Positions 34,863-43,346 of a stretch of 64,000 nt of DNA are shown here, one piece after another. Source of the stretch: an uncultured Campylobacter sp. (lineage in GTDB: Bacteria > Campylobacterota > Campylobacteria > Campylobacterales > Campylobacteraceae). Where the stretch lies: assembly GCF_938045345.1 (NCBI RefSeq), contig NZ_CALIMS010000004.1, forward strand, positions 62,001-126,000, in the 5' to 3' direction. Under the pieces are notes generated by a model, which worked only from the letters and a program-made list of their open reading frames with translations, was not told the DNA's origin and ran no database searches. The first letter of the stretch is position 1. Each line of letters begins with the position of its first letter. The translations under genes and the position numbers were made by a program.

Positions 34863-36008
34863 TTATTCCCCTTTATCTTTCTTAAATGACGCAATCGCCG
34901 CGTGTGCCGCTACCGCAACACCCGTGATCGCTAAAATTCCGACACCTATCTTATCTGCGGTAGCATCAGCGCCGAGCCCGCCGAAAACACTTTCATAAAG
35001 GCGATCCGCCAAAGGCTCCTCAAAAGGTCCCATATGATCCCAAAAATCAGGCTCCGAGCAACCTATACAGCCGTGACCCGCTTGTACCGGCCAGCTAGTG
35101 TGGGAGTTGAAGCGCTCGCGCGAGCAGTTATTAAACGTATAAGGGCCCTTGCAGCCTACTTTATAAAGGCAATATCCGTCCTTTGCGCCCGCATCGCCGA
35201 AGCTTTCTACAAACTCGCCCGCGTCGAAATGTCCGCGACGCTCGCACAGATCGTGGATGCGCAGCCCGTAAGCCCATTTCGGTCGGTTGTAAACGTCAAG
35301 GCTTGGAAGCGTGCCGAAAAGGATGAAATTTAGCACGTTGCCGACGATATTTTTTTCGCTAGGCGGACAGCCCGGGACGTTGATGACGGGCTTGTTTATG
35401 ATTTTATCCAAACCTACGGCGCCGGTCGGATTCGGAGCCGCGGCTTGGATACCGCCGAAGCTCGAACAGGTGCCGATAGCAAATATCGCCGCAGCTCCTT
35501 CGGCAGCGTGCTTGCAGTGCTGAGCTCCGCTTTTGCCCTCAGGACCCACTGTTAGAAAAAATTCATTCTCGCCGCTTGGAATTCCGCCCTCGACCATTAA
35601 GATATAGCGCCCCTTGTATTTTTCGATCGCGCCCTCTAAATTTTCCTCGGCTTGCCAGCCTGCGGCAGCCATTATCGTTTCGTGGTATTCGAGGCTGATG
35701 TAATCAAATATAAGGCTATCGATCGTAGGCGTATCGGTGCGAAGTAAGCTCTCGCTACAGCCCGTGCACTCCGCCATATGAAGCCAGATCACTGGCAGGC
35801 GATCCGCAAGTTCCGCAGCTCGCGCCACGCTCGGTGCAAATGCGGCCGGAAGCCCGAGCATCGCGGTCATTGCTCCGCTCCATTTCATAAAATCGCGACG
35901 CGAAAAACCTTTGCTCTTAAGCCTTTCTTGTATGCTCTCATCCGCTTTTATTCGCGGCAAACGCTCAACGGCATCAAGTCTAGCCGAAATTTGAGCTAAA
36001 TCAGCCAT
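34863..36008 (-). CDS. hydA: Nickel-iron hydrogenase small subunit HydA with Tat signal
   Basis: Iron-sulfur subunit that carries electrons from HydB to HydC. The N-terminus has the twin-arginine motif SRRDFMKW near residue 36, then a hydrophobic stretch ending near 64. The proximal cluster uses CTGCSESLL (C81, C84), and the medial and distal clusters lie in CKGPYTFNNC and CIGC near residues 300-340. The last 28 residues form a hydrophobic anchor. AGGAGG lies five bases before the ATG, a strong RBS, as expected for the first gene of the hyd operon. Confidence 0.96.
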   Translation of the reverse strand: MADLAQISARLDAVERLPRIKADESIQERLKSKGFSRRDFMKWSGAMTAMLGLPAAFAPSVARAAELADRLPVIWLHMAECTGCSESLLRTDTPTIDSLIFDYISLEYHETIMAAAGWQAEENLEGAIEKYKGRYILMVEGGIPSGENEFFLTVGPEGKSGAQHCKHAAEGAAAIFAIGTCSSFGGIQAAAPNPTGAVGLDKIINKPVINVPGCPPSEKNIVGNVLNFILFGTLPSLDVYNRPKWAYGLRIHDLCERRGHFDAGEFVESFGDAGAKDGYCLYKVGCKGPYTFNNCSRERFNSHTSWPVQAGHGCIGCSEPDFWDHMGPFEEPLADRLYESVFGGLGADATADKIGVGILAITGVAVAAHAAIASFKKDKGE

Positions 36009-36406
36009 AATGTCCTCCTGAAATTTAGGATATTTTTAAATGGCATTCTATCGAAATTTAGAATTCATGCACCTTAAATTTTGTTAGATTTAATTAAAAT
36101 TTTATATTTATTCATCGTCTAGTAGGTTTTAAATTTAAAAATAAAAGGCGGATTAAAATTTAGCGCGGTGGGCTAAACTTTAAATTACGACAGAGAAAGC
36201 ATTAAATTTTATGAAGCGTTAAATTTACGAAGCAGTGAAATTTTATCAAGAATTTTATAGTATCGAAAAGCAGTTCAAGATAAAGCAGGCGTAGGTTGGA
36301 TGATTTTGTGAAATACTAGCGAGGCGCACTATGTGTGCGCCGCAGCGAAGTATTTTTGCAAAACCATTCGTTAAATCTTTAGAAAATTCTAAAAATTTCT
36401 CAAAAA
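36009..36406. other. Promoter region of the hyd operon
   Basis: 398 bases between mfrE and hydA, both on the minus strand. RAATTY sites are frequent through the middle. AT-rich sequence 50-110 bases before hydA may hold the promoter (AAATATAAAATT on the minus strand). The mfr terminator hairpin at 36311-36355 is listed separately. Confidence 0.5.
36311..36355 (-). terminator. Hairpin downstream of mfrE
   Basis: Outer arms AAATACT (36311-36317) and AGTATTT (36349-36355) and inner arms GGCGCAC and GTGCGCC pair perfectly, with a small internal loop between them. It lies about 50 bases after the mfrE stop. The T-run is short on the minus strand and longer on the plus strand, so termination strength is uncertain. 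Confidence 0.5.
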
Positions 36407-37264
36407 CTAGCTTACCAGTTTCGTTGCATCTTGGATATTGATATTTAGTCCAAGCTGTTCGTTGCTTAGCCCAAGAGCAAGTCCTACCAGCTGAGATAGA
36501 TGAATGATCGGCTTTCTTGCCTTGGAGTTCATCGCTTCTTGGTATCGCTCCTGATAGATATCAAGCTGCATCTGACATAGCGGACAAGGGGTAACTACTA
36601 CGTCCGCTCCGTGCTCGGCAGCGTCATTTACGATCTCGCTTGACATCTTTTGAACCGATTTTACCGCAGGATAGCTAGCGTGAAAGCCGCAGCAATCAAG
36701 GCGCTTTTCAAAAGGCACGATCTGAGCGCCAAGTGCGCTAACTACAGCTTCAAAGCTTTTCGGATTGGTCGAGCTTTCTTTTTTAAGCTCTCGCTCCGGT
36801 CTTAATGAGTGACAGCCGTAAAATAGAGCTACTTTTAAATTTGTTAGCGGCCTCGTGACCTTAGCTTTTAACGTGTCTAAGCTTTGATATAGAACCCAAA
36901 GCAGGCTCGTTATCTCGGTGCTTCCCTGATACTGCATACCGCCCTCTTTTAAAAAGGTATTGATATAGCTTTTGGCTCCCTTATCCAAAGCTAGCTTTGC
37001 TTTAGTTAGAGTTAGCATACAGGTGGAGCAGGTAGTTAGCAGAGGCATATTCATACCCTCGGCTAGCGCGATATTTCTGGCATTGGCTACTAGGCTTGCC
37101 ATAGGATCGACGCATTGAGCTTGACTAGCCCCACAGCAGCTCCAGCCCTTTATCTCGTGAAGTTTAATACCCAGTACCGGAGCGATCGCTTCAAGTGAAA
37201 TTTTAGATTCCTTTGCAGCTTGACTTAAGACGCAACCCGGGAAAAATGCAAATTCGTTATTCAT
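36407..37264 (-). CDS. mfrE: Methylmenaquinol:fumarate reductase subunit E (MfrE/SdhE type)
   Basis: Membrane-associated subunit that takes electrons from the quinol pool for MfrAB. 285 residues with two CCG domains: the first has GWSCCGASQAQ near residue 41 with TTCSTC near 78, and the second has LDCCGFHASYP near 190 with TPCPLC near 227. No heme-binding anchor of the SdhC/D type is encoded nearby, consistent with an E-type complex. It follows mfrB by 10 bases. Confidence 0.9.
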   Translation of the reverse strand: MNNEFAFFPGCVLSQAAKESKISLEAIAPVLGIKLHEIKGWSCCGASQAQCVDPMASLVANARNIALAEGMNMPLLTTCSTCMLTLTKAKLALDKGAKSYINTFLKEGGMQYQGSTEITSLLWVLYQSLDTLKAKVTRPLTNLKVALFYGCHSLRPERELKKESSTNPKSFEAVVSALGAQIVPFEKRLDCCGFHASYPAVKSVQKMSSEIVNDAAEHGADVVVTPCPLCQMQLDIYQERYQEAMNSKARKPIIHLSQLVGLALGLSNEQLGLNINIQDATKLVS

Positions 37265-37274
37265 CCTCTCCTCC

Positions 37275-38249
37275 TTATTCTATCTCGCCGCTAGCTTGAG
37301 CCTTACGTGCGGCCTCTATCATCTTAACGAGCCCTGCATGTCCTTCGATCTCCTCACCGCCGAAAGCATGAAGAGGATTCATCTTGCCGGCAGCCATTAA
37401 ATTTGCCGCTACGTCCATCTTGCCCATATTGGCAAATACCCCTTCGCTTCTTAAAGCGAGCTTGATCTCGTTTAATCTTCCGCTTCCCTCTACGATGTCT
37501 AACAGGAATGCCTCTGCATGACCAGGACCGCTTCCTGCGGTTAAGCCCTTTTTCATCGCTAGGGCGCGAAGTGCGGTGATATCGCTTTGAGCGCTTATGC
37601 CTTTAGGGCAGCGATCGGCGCACTCTTGGCAGTGCACGCATAGCCATAATCCGTTTAGTACCGTAGGCTTTAGATGAGGCATAGCGTCCCTGCTTCTTGA
37701 ATCAAACGCGGCGCGGTTAGCATGCGTAAAAACAAAGGGCTGCATATAATCGCTCGCATCGGCTCCAAGCTTATTGCATTCGCTAGCGCAACATCCGCAA
37801 AGAATACAATCCCACTGCTTTTTTACGCGTTCCATCTGCTCCGGGCTTTGCTTACAGCCTTTCTCTGCGCTAAATTCTTTCTTAGGCGTGATCGTAGGTT
37901 TGATTTTTCTTAAATTCTCGATACTTGGCTCCCAATCCACCACTAGATCCGAAATCACTCGGAAATTATTTAGCGGCGAGATCGTAAAGCTATCGGGGTT
38001 TTCATACTCCGCAAGCAGAGCCTCCATCTTGGTATCGCAGGCAAGATATGAGTGTCCGTTTACCCTCACGGCACAAGCTCCGCATATCGCCATACGGCAC
38101 GCTGCGGTAAAATTTAAAGTGATGTCTAAATTTTGCTTTATAAACTGCAAAACTCCAAGCAGGGTCTTTCCTTTGATCTGCTCTAAACTAAGCTCATAGG
38201 CTTGCTTATAATTTTTGCTTCCGTCGAAGCGGTCTATGATAAATTTCAT
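37275..38249 (-). CDS. mfrB: Methylmenaquinol:fumarate reductase iron-sulfur subunit
   Basis: Electron-transfer subunit of 324 residues. A plant-type ferredoxin domain has CRMAICGACAVRVNGHSYLAC near residue 56. A bacterial-type domain follows, with CILCGCCASECN near 150 and CVHCQECADRCP near 210, giving [2Fe-2S], [3Fe-4S] and [4Fe-4S] centres as in the family. The start overlaps the mfrA stop as ATGA. There is no insert and no signal peptide; it is probably exported with MfrA. Confidence 0.93.
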   Translation of the reverse strand: MKFIIDRFDGSKNYKQAYELSLEQIKGKTLLGVLQFIKQNLDITLNFTAACRMAICGACAVRVNGHSYLACDTKMEALLAEYENPDSFTISPLNNFRVISDLVVDWEPSIENLRKIKPTITPKKEFSAEKGCKQSPEQMERVKKQWDCILCGCCASECNKLGADASDYMQPFVFTHANRAAFDSRSRDAMPHLKPTVLNGLWLCVHCQECADRCPKGISAQSDITALRALAMKKGLTAGSGPGHAEAFLLDIVEGSGRLNEIKLALRSEGVFANMGKMDVAANLMAAGKMNPLHAFGGEEIEGHAGLVKMIEAARKAQASGEIE

Positions 38250-40126
38250 TGAGGTTTCCTTCCGTCAAGAGAGAATTCCGTAACGACGACCTCTTTGTAG
38301 CCCAAGCTTAGCTCGCCTGCATCGTTCATCGTCACGATACTGTGCTTTAAGAAATTTTTATCGTCGCGCTTCGGATAATCCTCTCTGGTATGCGCGCCGC
38401 GGCTTTCCAGCCTCTTTTGCGCAGCCAAACACGCACAGCGCGCAAGCAGGATCAAATTTCCAAGCTCGACGTAGTCAGTAAATGCGGTATTCATAACCGG
38501 ATTTGCATCCGCAACGTGCAGCTCGTCGTAGCGCGCTCTGATACTCTCTAAATTTTGCGAAAGCAGATCGAGCTTCTCGCCGGTTCTAAAGATGCCCATA
38601 TTATCCCAAAGCTGCGCGCCTAGCTCTTCGCGCAACTCATACATCTCGTTTGCCTTGCCCGAGCCGTTTGCGATCTGCTTAAATTTAGCCTGCCATTTTT
38701 GCGCCAGCTCGCTCGCTCTTTTACCCGAGCCGAATCCCTCCTGCTTCGCGGCATAATCCGCTGCGCCTAGTCCTGCGAGTTTGCCCGTTACGACTGCGTC
38801 GGTCAAAGAATTTCCGCCCAAGCGGTTTGCGCCGTGGATCGAAATACAAGACGCTTCGCCAGCAGTGTAAAGCCCCGAAATTTTAGTGCTCATATCGTCA
38901 AATTTTGCGACTTCGATGCCGCCCATCGAGTAGTGTGCCGTCGGACGAATCGGAATCGGCTGTTCGATTAGATCGATACCCTCAAACAAAATGGCGGTGT
39001 GTCTGATCTTAGGAAGGGCTTTTAAAATTTTATCTTTTCCGAGATGTCTTACGTCAAGCAGCACGTATGCGCCGAGCCCCTCGCCGTATCCCCTGCCCTC
39101 GCGGATCTCGGTTTCGATCGCGCGAGCTACGACATCGCGCGGCGCAAGCTCCATCTTTTCGTGGTAGTTTTTCATAAAGCGCTCGCCTTTGTTATTAAGC
39201 AGATACCCGCCCTCGCCGCGCGCCGCTTCGGTGATGAGCGCGCCGCCGCTTTTGATGCCTGTGGGGTGAAACTGCACCATCTCCGGATCGCTAAATCCAA
39301 GACCCGCGCGCAGCGCTGCCGCAATACCGTCGCCGGTAGCGATATAAGGCACCGAGGTGCGGTTGTAAAACATCCTCGTATATCCGCCCGTTGCTATTAC
39401 CAAGGCTTTGCAAAGCACTGGATAAAAATCGCCGGTTTGGATATTTCGAAGTACGACGCCCTCGCATTTGCCCTCAGGCGCGCTGATCTCAAGAAGCTCG
39501 TGATCGATTAAAAATTTCACGCCGTTGCTAACCGCATCGTCAAAACAAGCGTGCATCAAGATATGACCCGTCTTATCGGCGGAATAGTTGCATCGTTTTT
39601 TAGACGCGCCGCCCATAAAGCGCTGCGCTACGCCGCCCGGGACGCCGCTTTCTTTGCCATCCACGCCGCCGCTGGCGTTTCTGGAAAATAGCGTGCCGAT
39701 GTAATCCATCTCGGCAATCGTAGGGCCCGCAAGCTCGCAAAATTTAATCGCAGCATCCTGATCTACGAGATATGCGCCGCCCTTTACGGTGTCGTAGGCG
39801 TGGAGTTTATACGAATCGCCGCCACTGAAACTAGTAACGCCGTTGATACCGCCTTCCGCCATACAGGTGGCGTTGCGCGAAGGCATCATCTTCGTAGCCA
39901 CGACTACGCTAAGATTTGGATTACTCTTTCTTACCGCTACGGCTGCACGCAAACCCGCGCCTCCCGAACCGATAACGAGTACATCCACACTAGGAAGGCC
40001 GCCTTCGTTGCCGCCGCCTTCGCTTTTACTTTTGTCGGTATCCACGCAGCCGCTAAGGCTAAGCGCGCCGACGCTGATACAGGCCGATTTCAAAAAATCA
40101 CGTCTATTGAAATTTGATTCGCTCAT
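38246..40126 (-). CDS. mfrA: Methylmenaquinol:fumarate reductase flavoprotein, Tat-exported, with lipobox
   Basis: Catalytic FAD subunit reducing fumarate at the periplasmic side. The N-terminus has Tat motif NRRDFLKSA, then ALSLSGC, which resembles a lipobox, so it may be a Tat lipoprotein. FAD binding starts VLVIGSGGAGLRAA; active-site motifs QFHPTGI, RGEGGYLL and GANRLGGNSL are present, and HTREDYP near the C-terminus. At the place where SdhA/FrdA proteins have the His that bonds FAD covalently (RSHT), this protein has RNAT, so FAD is probably non-covalent. I chose ATG at 40126 because GGAGAGGAAA lies directly before it; 40138 is in frame. It heads the operon and faces a LysR gene. Confidence 0.93.
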   Translation of the reverse strand: MSESNFNRRDFLKSACISVGALSLSGCVDTDKSKSEGGGNEGGLPSVDVLVIGSGGAGLRAAVAVRKSNPNLSVVVATKMMPSRNATCMAEGGINGVTSFSGGDSYKLHAYDTVKGGAYLVDQDAAIKFCELAGPTIAEMDYIGTLFSRNASGGVDGKESGVPGGVAQRFMGGASKKRCNYSADKTGHILMHACFDDAVSNGVKFLIDHELLEISAPEGKCEGVVLRNIQTGDFYPVLCKALVIATGGYTRMFYNRTSVPYIATGDGIAAALRAGLGFSDPEMVQFHPTGIKSGGALITEAARGEGGYLLNNKGERFMKNYHEKMELAPRDVVARAIETEIREGRGYGEGLGAYVLLDVRHLGKDKILKALPKIRHTAILFEGIDLIEQPIPIRPTAHYSMGGIEVAKFDDMSTKISGLYTAGEASCISIHGANRLGGNSLTDAVVTGKLAGLGAADYAAKQEGFGSGKRASELAQKWQAKFKQIANGSGKANEMYELREELGAQLWDNMGIFRTGEKLDLLSQNLESIRARYDELHVADANPVMNTAFTDYVELGNLILLARCACLAAQKRLESRGAHTREDYPKRDDKNFLKHSIVTMNDAGELSLGYKEVVVTEFSLDGRKPQ

Positions 40127-40157
40127 TTTCCTCTCCATTTGAGAAATTCTTAGCTTA

Positions 40158-40194
40158 AGTTTAAAGTTCTAAACTAAAAGCGTAATTTTAGTTT
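40158..40194. promoter_or_regulatory. Overlapping dyads between mfrA and the LysR gene
   Basis: AGTTTA and TAAACT (40158-40163 and 40170-40175) form a perfect dyad with a 6-base spacer. AAACTAAAA and TTTTAGTTT (40171-40179 and 40186-40194) form a second, 9-base perfect dyad, also with a 6-base spacer. The two share TAAACT/AAACT. The position, 35-70 bases from the mfrA start and 75-110 bases from the LysR start, is right for LysR operator sites controlling both genes. Confidence 0.6.
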
Positions 40195-40267
40195 CATTTT
40201 TAACATAAGTCAAATATTATTTAGTGTATCATTTCATAAGAATTAAATTATCAATTGGAGAGGCTAA

Positions 40268-41173
40268 ATGAATTTGCATCGCATGGAGCTAGTATTAAAA
40301 GTAGCAGAATTCCGTAGCTTTACTAAGGCTGCCGAGGCACTTAAAATCCCGCAGCCGTCGCTATCACAGAGCATTTTATCACTGGAACGTGAGCTTGGAA
40401 CGCAGCTTTTTAACCGCACGAGTAATCCCATTTCGCTTACGCACGCGGGAAAAATTTATGCTAGTAAAGCAAAAGTCATTTTTGACGCCATAAACGACCT
40501 AAAAAGCGATATCTCTGAAATAAGCGGCGTAAAAAATGATAAAATTCGCATCGGTTTTTCGCAAAACGGCTATAATCTCCTACCGTCGCTACTGCCGATG
40601 TTTTGCAAGAAATTTAAGGATTCGGATCTACAAATCACGCAGTTTTCTTCTGCGCTTAGCATTCGCGAAATGCTACTTCAAGGTGATCTTGATGTCGGTA
40701 TGCTAATACTACCCATCGATATGAGCGGGCTTGACGGGGTTAAAATTCTAACGCAAAAAACCTATGTCGCTCTAAGCTTCACCCATCCGCTCTCGCTTGA
40801 GTTTAAAAACGAATCTGTTCCTAAAATTGACATTTCGCGCTTAAAAGAGGAAAGATTCATCCTGCCTAATCAAAGCCTAAGAAGCGCCGAGCAGATAGAT
40901 GCATTTTTTGCTGCTGCGGGATTTGCGCCGAAAGTGCTGTGTCGCACGGAGACTTTCGATATCGCCAATGCTATCGTCGCAAGCGGCGTGGGAGCGTGCT
41001 TTAGCATACCGCAGATGATAAAAGAAGATAAGGCAAGTAGGATAAAGCTCTTTGATGTAGGCGCGCGCGAGCTCGATAATACGCTGATAATCGCCTACAA
41101 AAAAGGCAAACGTCTAAACCATCTAGCGCAGGCATTTATCAAAACTGCACGTAAAATTTCTAATGAAATTTAA
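40268..41173 (+). CDS. LysR-family transcriptional regulator
   Basis: 301 residues. The winged-helix N-terminus MELVLKVAEFRSFTKAAEAL with PQPSLSQSILSLERELG is typical, and the C-terminal part is a two-lobed effector domain. GGAGAGG is seven bases before the ATG. It is transcribed away from mfrA, and the 129-base gap between them holds a double dyad. By the usual LysR arrangement it probably regulates mfrABE and itself, perhaps sensing a dicarboxylate; the effector is not shown by sequence. Confidence 0.93.
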   Translation: MNLHRMELVLKVAEFRSFTKAAEALKIPQPSLSQSILSLERELGTQLFNRTSNPISLTHAGKIYASKAKVIFDAINDLKSDISEISGVKNDKIRIGFSQNGYNLLPSLLPMFCKKFKDSDLQITQFSSALSIREMLLQGDLDVGMLILPIDMSGLDGVKILTQKTYVALSFTHPLSLEFKNESVPKIDISRLKEERFILPNQSLRSAEQIDAFFAAAGFAPKVLCRTETFDIANAIVASGVGACFSIPQMIKEDKASRIKLFDVGARELDNTLIIAYKKGKRLNHLAQAFIKTARKISNEI

Positions 41174-41379
41174 AAAATTCATAGCTCGCAACGATAAATG
41201 AGAGATTAAGCTTTTGCAGCACTTTGCCTCTGCATTAGCTTTTGCATAAAAAATTTTAGAGCAGATTTTGCTCAAGTTTAGGTAAAATTTCAAACTAAGC
41301 TTAAATTAGAATTTTGCCAATAAAATTTTTTATTGCTAAAATTTCACTCACAATTTACGACGAAATTTAGTGCAAAATT

Positions 41380-42996
41380 CTAATTTTTCATTCCGCTTAA
41401 AATATCCAAATCCTTGTTATACACTTTAGTATCTACTTCAAAAATTCCAAGCAGCGTGTGAAAAAGATTATCGTGCGAAAAAGCGTCATCCTTATGTGAT
41501 TTAAGTACGCTCAGATCGTATCTTTCGCGCATTTTTCCCTCACCTAGCCAAACAATCGCACCGATATGCTTTTGCGCCTCGGGAGCGAAAAGATAGGGCA
41601 TGCCGTGCAGATAAACGCCGCCCTCGCCGAGGCTCTCGCCGTGATCACTCATATAGATCATCGCCGTTTCGTACGTCTTAGAATATGGTTTTAAAAATTC
41701 TACAACCTTGCTTAAAAAATAATCCGTGTATAAAATCGCGTTATCGTAGGCATTTGAAATTTCTTGCTGCGAGCAGTTTTCAAGCTCGTTATCGCGGCAA
41801 ACGGGGCTAAATTTTTCAAATTCTTTCTTATAGCGCTTAAAATACGCAGGCCCGTGATTGCCCATCTGATGCAGCACGATTAATACATCTTTGCCCGCGT
41901 TTTCGGCGACAAATTTATAAAGCCCCGCAAGCATCCCCTCGTCCCTACACTCCACGTCGCAGATCGGATTATTTTGCGGAATTTTAAAATCCTGATATTT
42001 TACGCGCAGCGCCACACCTTTGGAATCGGAATTATTATCGCGCCACAAAATCGCCATGTCATCAGCGCGGTTTAGTATGTCTAATACGTTTTGCTCCTCT
42101 GCAGCCTTTTCGACGCTAAATTCATCGCGATTTAGCAGCGAAAACATGCATGGCACGCTTTGCGCCGTCGAAGTGCCGCAAGAATGGGTATTGCTTAGGC
42201 TTACGACACCCTGCTCTTTGGCTAGTAGCGGATTAGTATCTCGCTCGTAGCCGTTTAGCGAAAATCTATCCGCTCTCGCCGCTTCGCCCACGACTACGAC
42301 GACGAGCTTTTTTGAGCTTGTAGAATTTTCATCGATATGCGCGTCCGTAGCGATTTGCATCAGAGGCTGCGAGCCTTGCTTTTTGGATTTTGCGACAAAT
42401 TTAACGCCGCTGTAGATCCAATATCCGGGATTTGCGTAGCTGCGTAAAATTTTATGCTCTCTGAAAAACGACGCGTAGTATTTGCTAAATCCAAAAAGCA
42501 GCGCCGCAATGATTATTATGCAAATGCCAGCCGCTTTAAGCTTAGCTAAAATTTCAAATTTAAGCGGACGGTAGCTAACGCGCGAGCGAGCAATCAGCAC
42601 GCAGGGCAAGACGCCCAGCACCAGCACGTAAATCGCTAGTCTCGGGCTAAAAAGATCCGCTGACTCGGCAAAGTTCGTCTGGGCTGCATTGCGGATCATC
42701 TCCGAATCGATTACGACGTTATAGCTATCCATGAAATACGCCGTAAACGACGAAATAAAAAAGCATATCATCAAAATCGGCTTGGTCGTATAGCGCGAGC
42801 TAAAAATTGTAAAAAATAGCGTCAAAAGGGCGATCAAAATTACCGCGTCGCAGACAAGATAGATAAAATTTAGCCCCGAGATTCCGTAGGCGTTTATGAT
42901 ATTTTTAAAAAACGAGAAGTTAAAAAACGCCACAAAAGCAAGCGAGCTTAGAAAAATAAGCTTCTGCTGCGACGGATTTTTAAAAATACTAAGCAC
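41380..42996 (-). CDS. eptC: Phosphoethanolamine transferase (EptC/EptA type)
   Basis: Inner-membrane enzyme that transfers phosphoethanolamine to periplasmic targets such as lipid A; in C. jejuni EptC also modifies the flagellar rod and glycans. Five N-terminal membrane segments (to about residue 170), then a sulfatase-fold domain. The catalytic Thr lies in NTHSCGTSTAQSVPCMFS near residue 265, and the metal site includes MSDHGESLGEGG near 455. The start is GTG at 42996 with AAGGAG upstream. Single gene between the LysR gene and the flavoproteins. Confidence 0.93.
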   Translation of the reverse strand: MLSIFKNPSQQKLIFLSSLAFVAFFNFSFFKNIINAYGISGLNFIYLVCDAVILIALLTLFFTIFSSRYTTKPILMICFFISSFTAYFMDSYNVVIDSEMIRNAAQTNFAESADLFSPRLAIYVLVLGVLPCVLIARSRVSYRPLKFEILAKLKAAGICIIIIAALLFGFSKYYASFFREHKILRSYANPGYWIYSGVKFVAKSKKQGSQPLMQIATDAHIDENSTSSKKLVVVVVGEAARADRFSLNGYERDTNPLLAKEQGVVSLSNTHSCGTSTAQSVPCMFSLLNRDEFSVEKAAEEQNVLDILNRADDMAILWRDNNSDSKGVALRVKYQDFKIPQNNPICDVECRDEGMLAGLYKFVAENAGKDVLIVLHQMGNHGPAYFKRYKKEFEKFSPVCRDNELENCSQQEISNAYDNAILYTDYFLSKVVEFLKPYSKTYETAMIYMSDHGESLGEGGVYLHGMPYLFAPEAQKHIGAIVWLGEGKMRERYDLSVLKSHKDDAFSHDNLFHTLLGIFEVDTKVYNKDLDILSGMKN

Positions 42997-43346
42997 TCGA
43001 ATGCTCCTTGAGGTAAAATTTGTGGAGTCGAATTCTACGACTTATCGGTAAATGCTTAGGAATTTTGCGATTTTACTTCGCCAAAATTCCATAGAATTTC
43101 TATGGAATTTCAAAATTCTGCGCCAATTCATCCGCAGCTTTATTTTTAAATTTTAATTTGGCGATGAGCTTTTTTATGCCGGCTAATCAACGATCTTTTA
43201 AATTCCGCGCTAATTTTACGTACAGCAGCGCCCGAAAGGACGTCGCGCGGAATTTTTAGCAGAACTGCATAGTAAATTTTATTGCGGAATTCCAAGTAGA
43301 AATTCCGCAAATTTTATTTTGTCTACTAAGCTGCGCGAATTCAAAT
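42997..43346. other. Intergenic region with RAATTY motifs and a perfect hairpin
   Basis: Separates the first flavoprotein gene from eptC, both on the minus strand. RAATTY motifs are frequent. A 12-bp perfect inverted repeat lies at 43084-43110. No ORF. Confidence 0.5.
43084..43110 (-). terminator. Perfect 12-bp hairpin built of RAATTY sites
   Basis: AAATTCCATAGA and TCTATGGAATTT pair perfectly around a 3-base loop, followed on the minus strand by TTTT if the last stem bases are included. It lies about 240 bases after the flavoprotein stop. It could terminate that gene, but it also contains three RAATTY sites and may belong to that repeat class. Confidence 0.4.
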
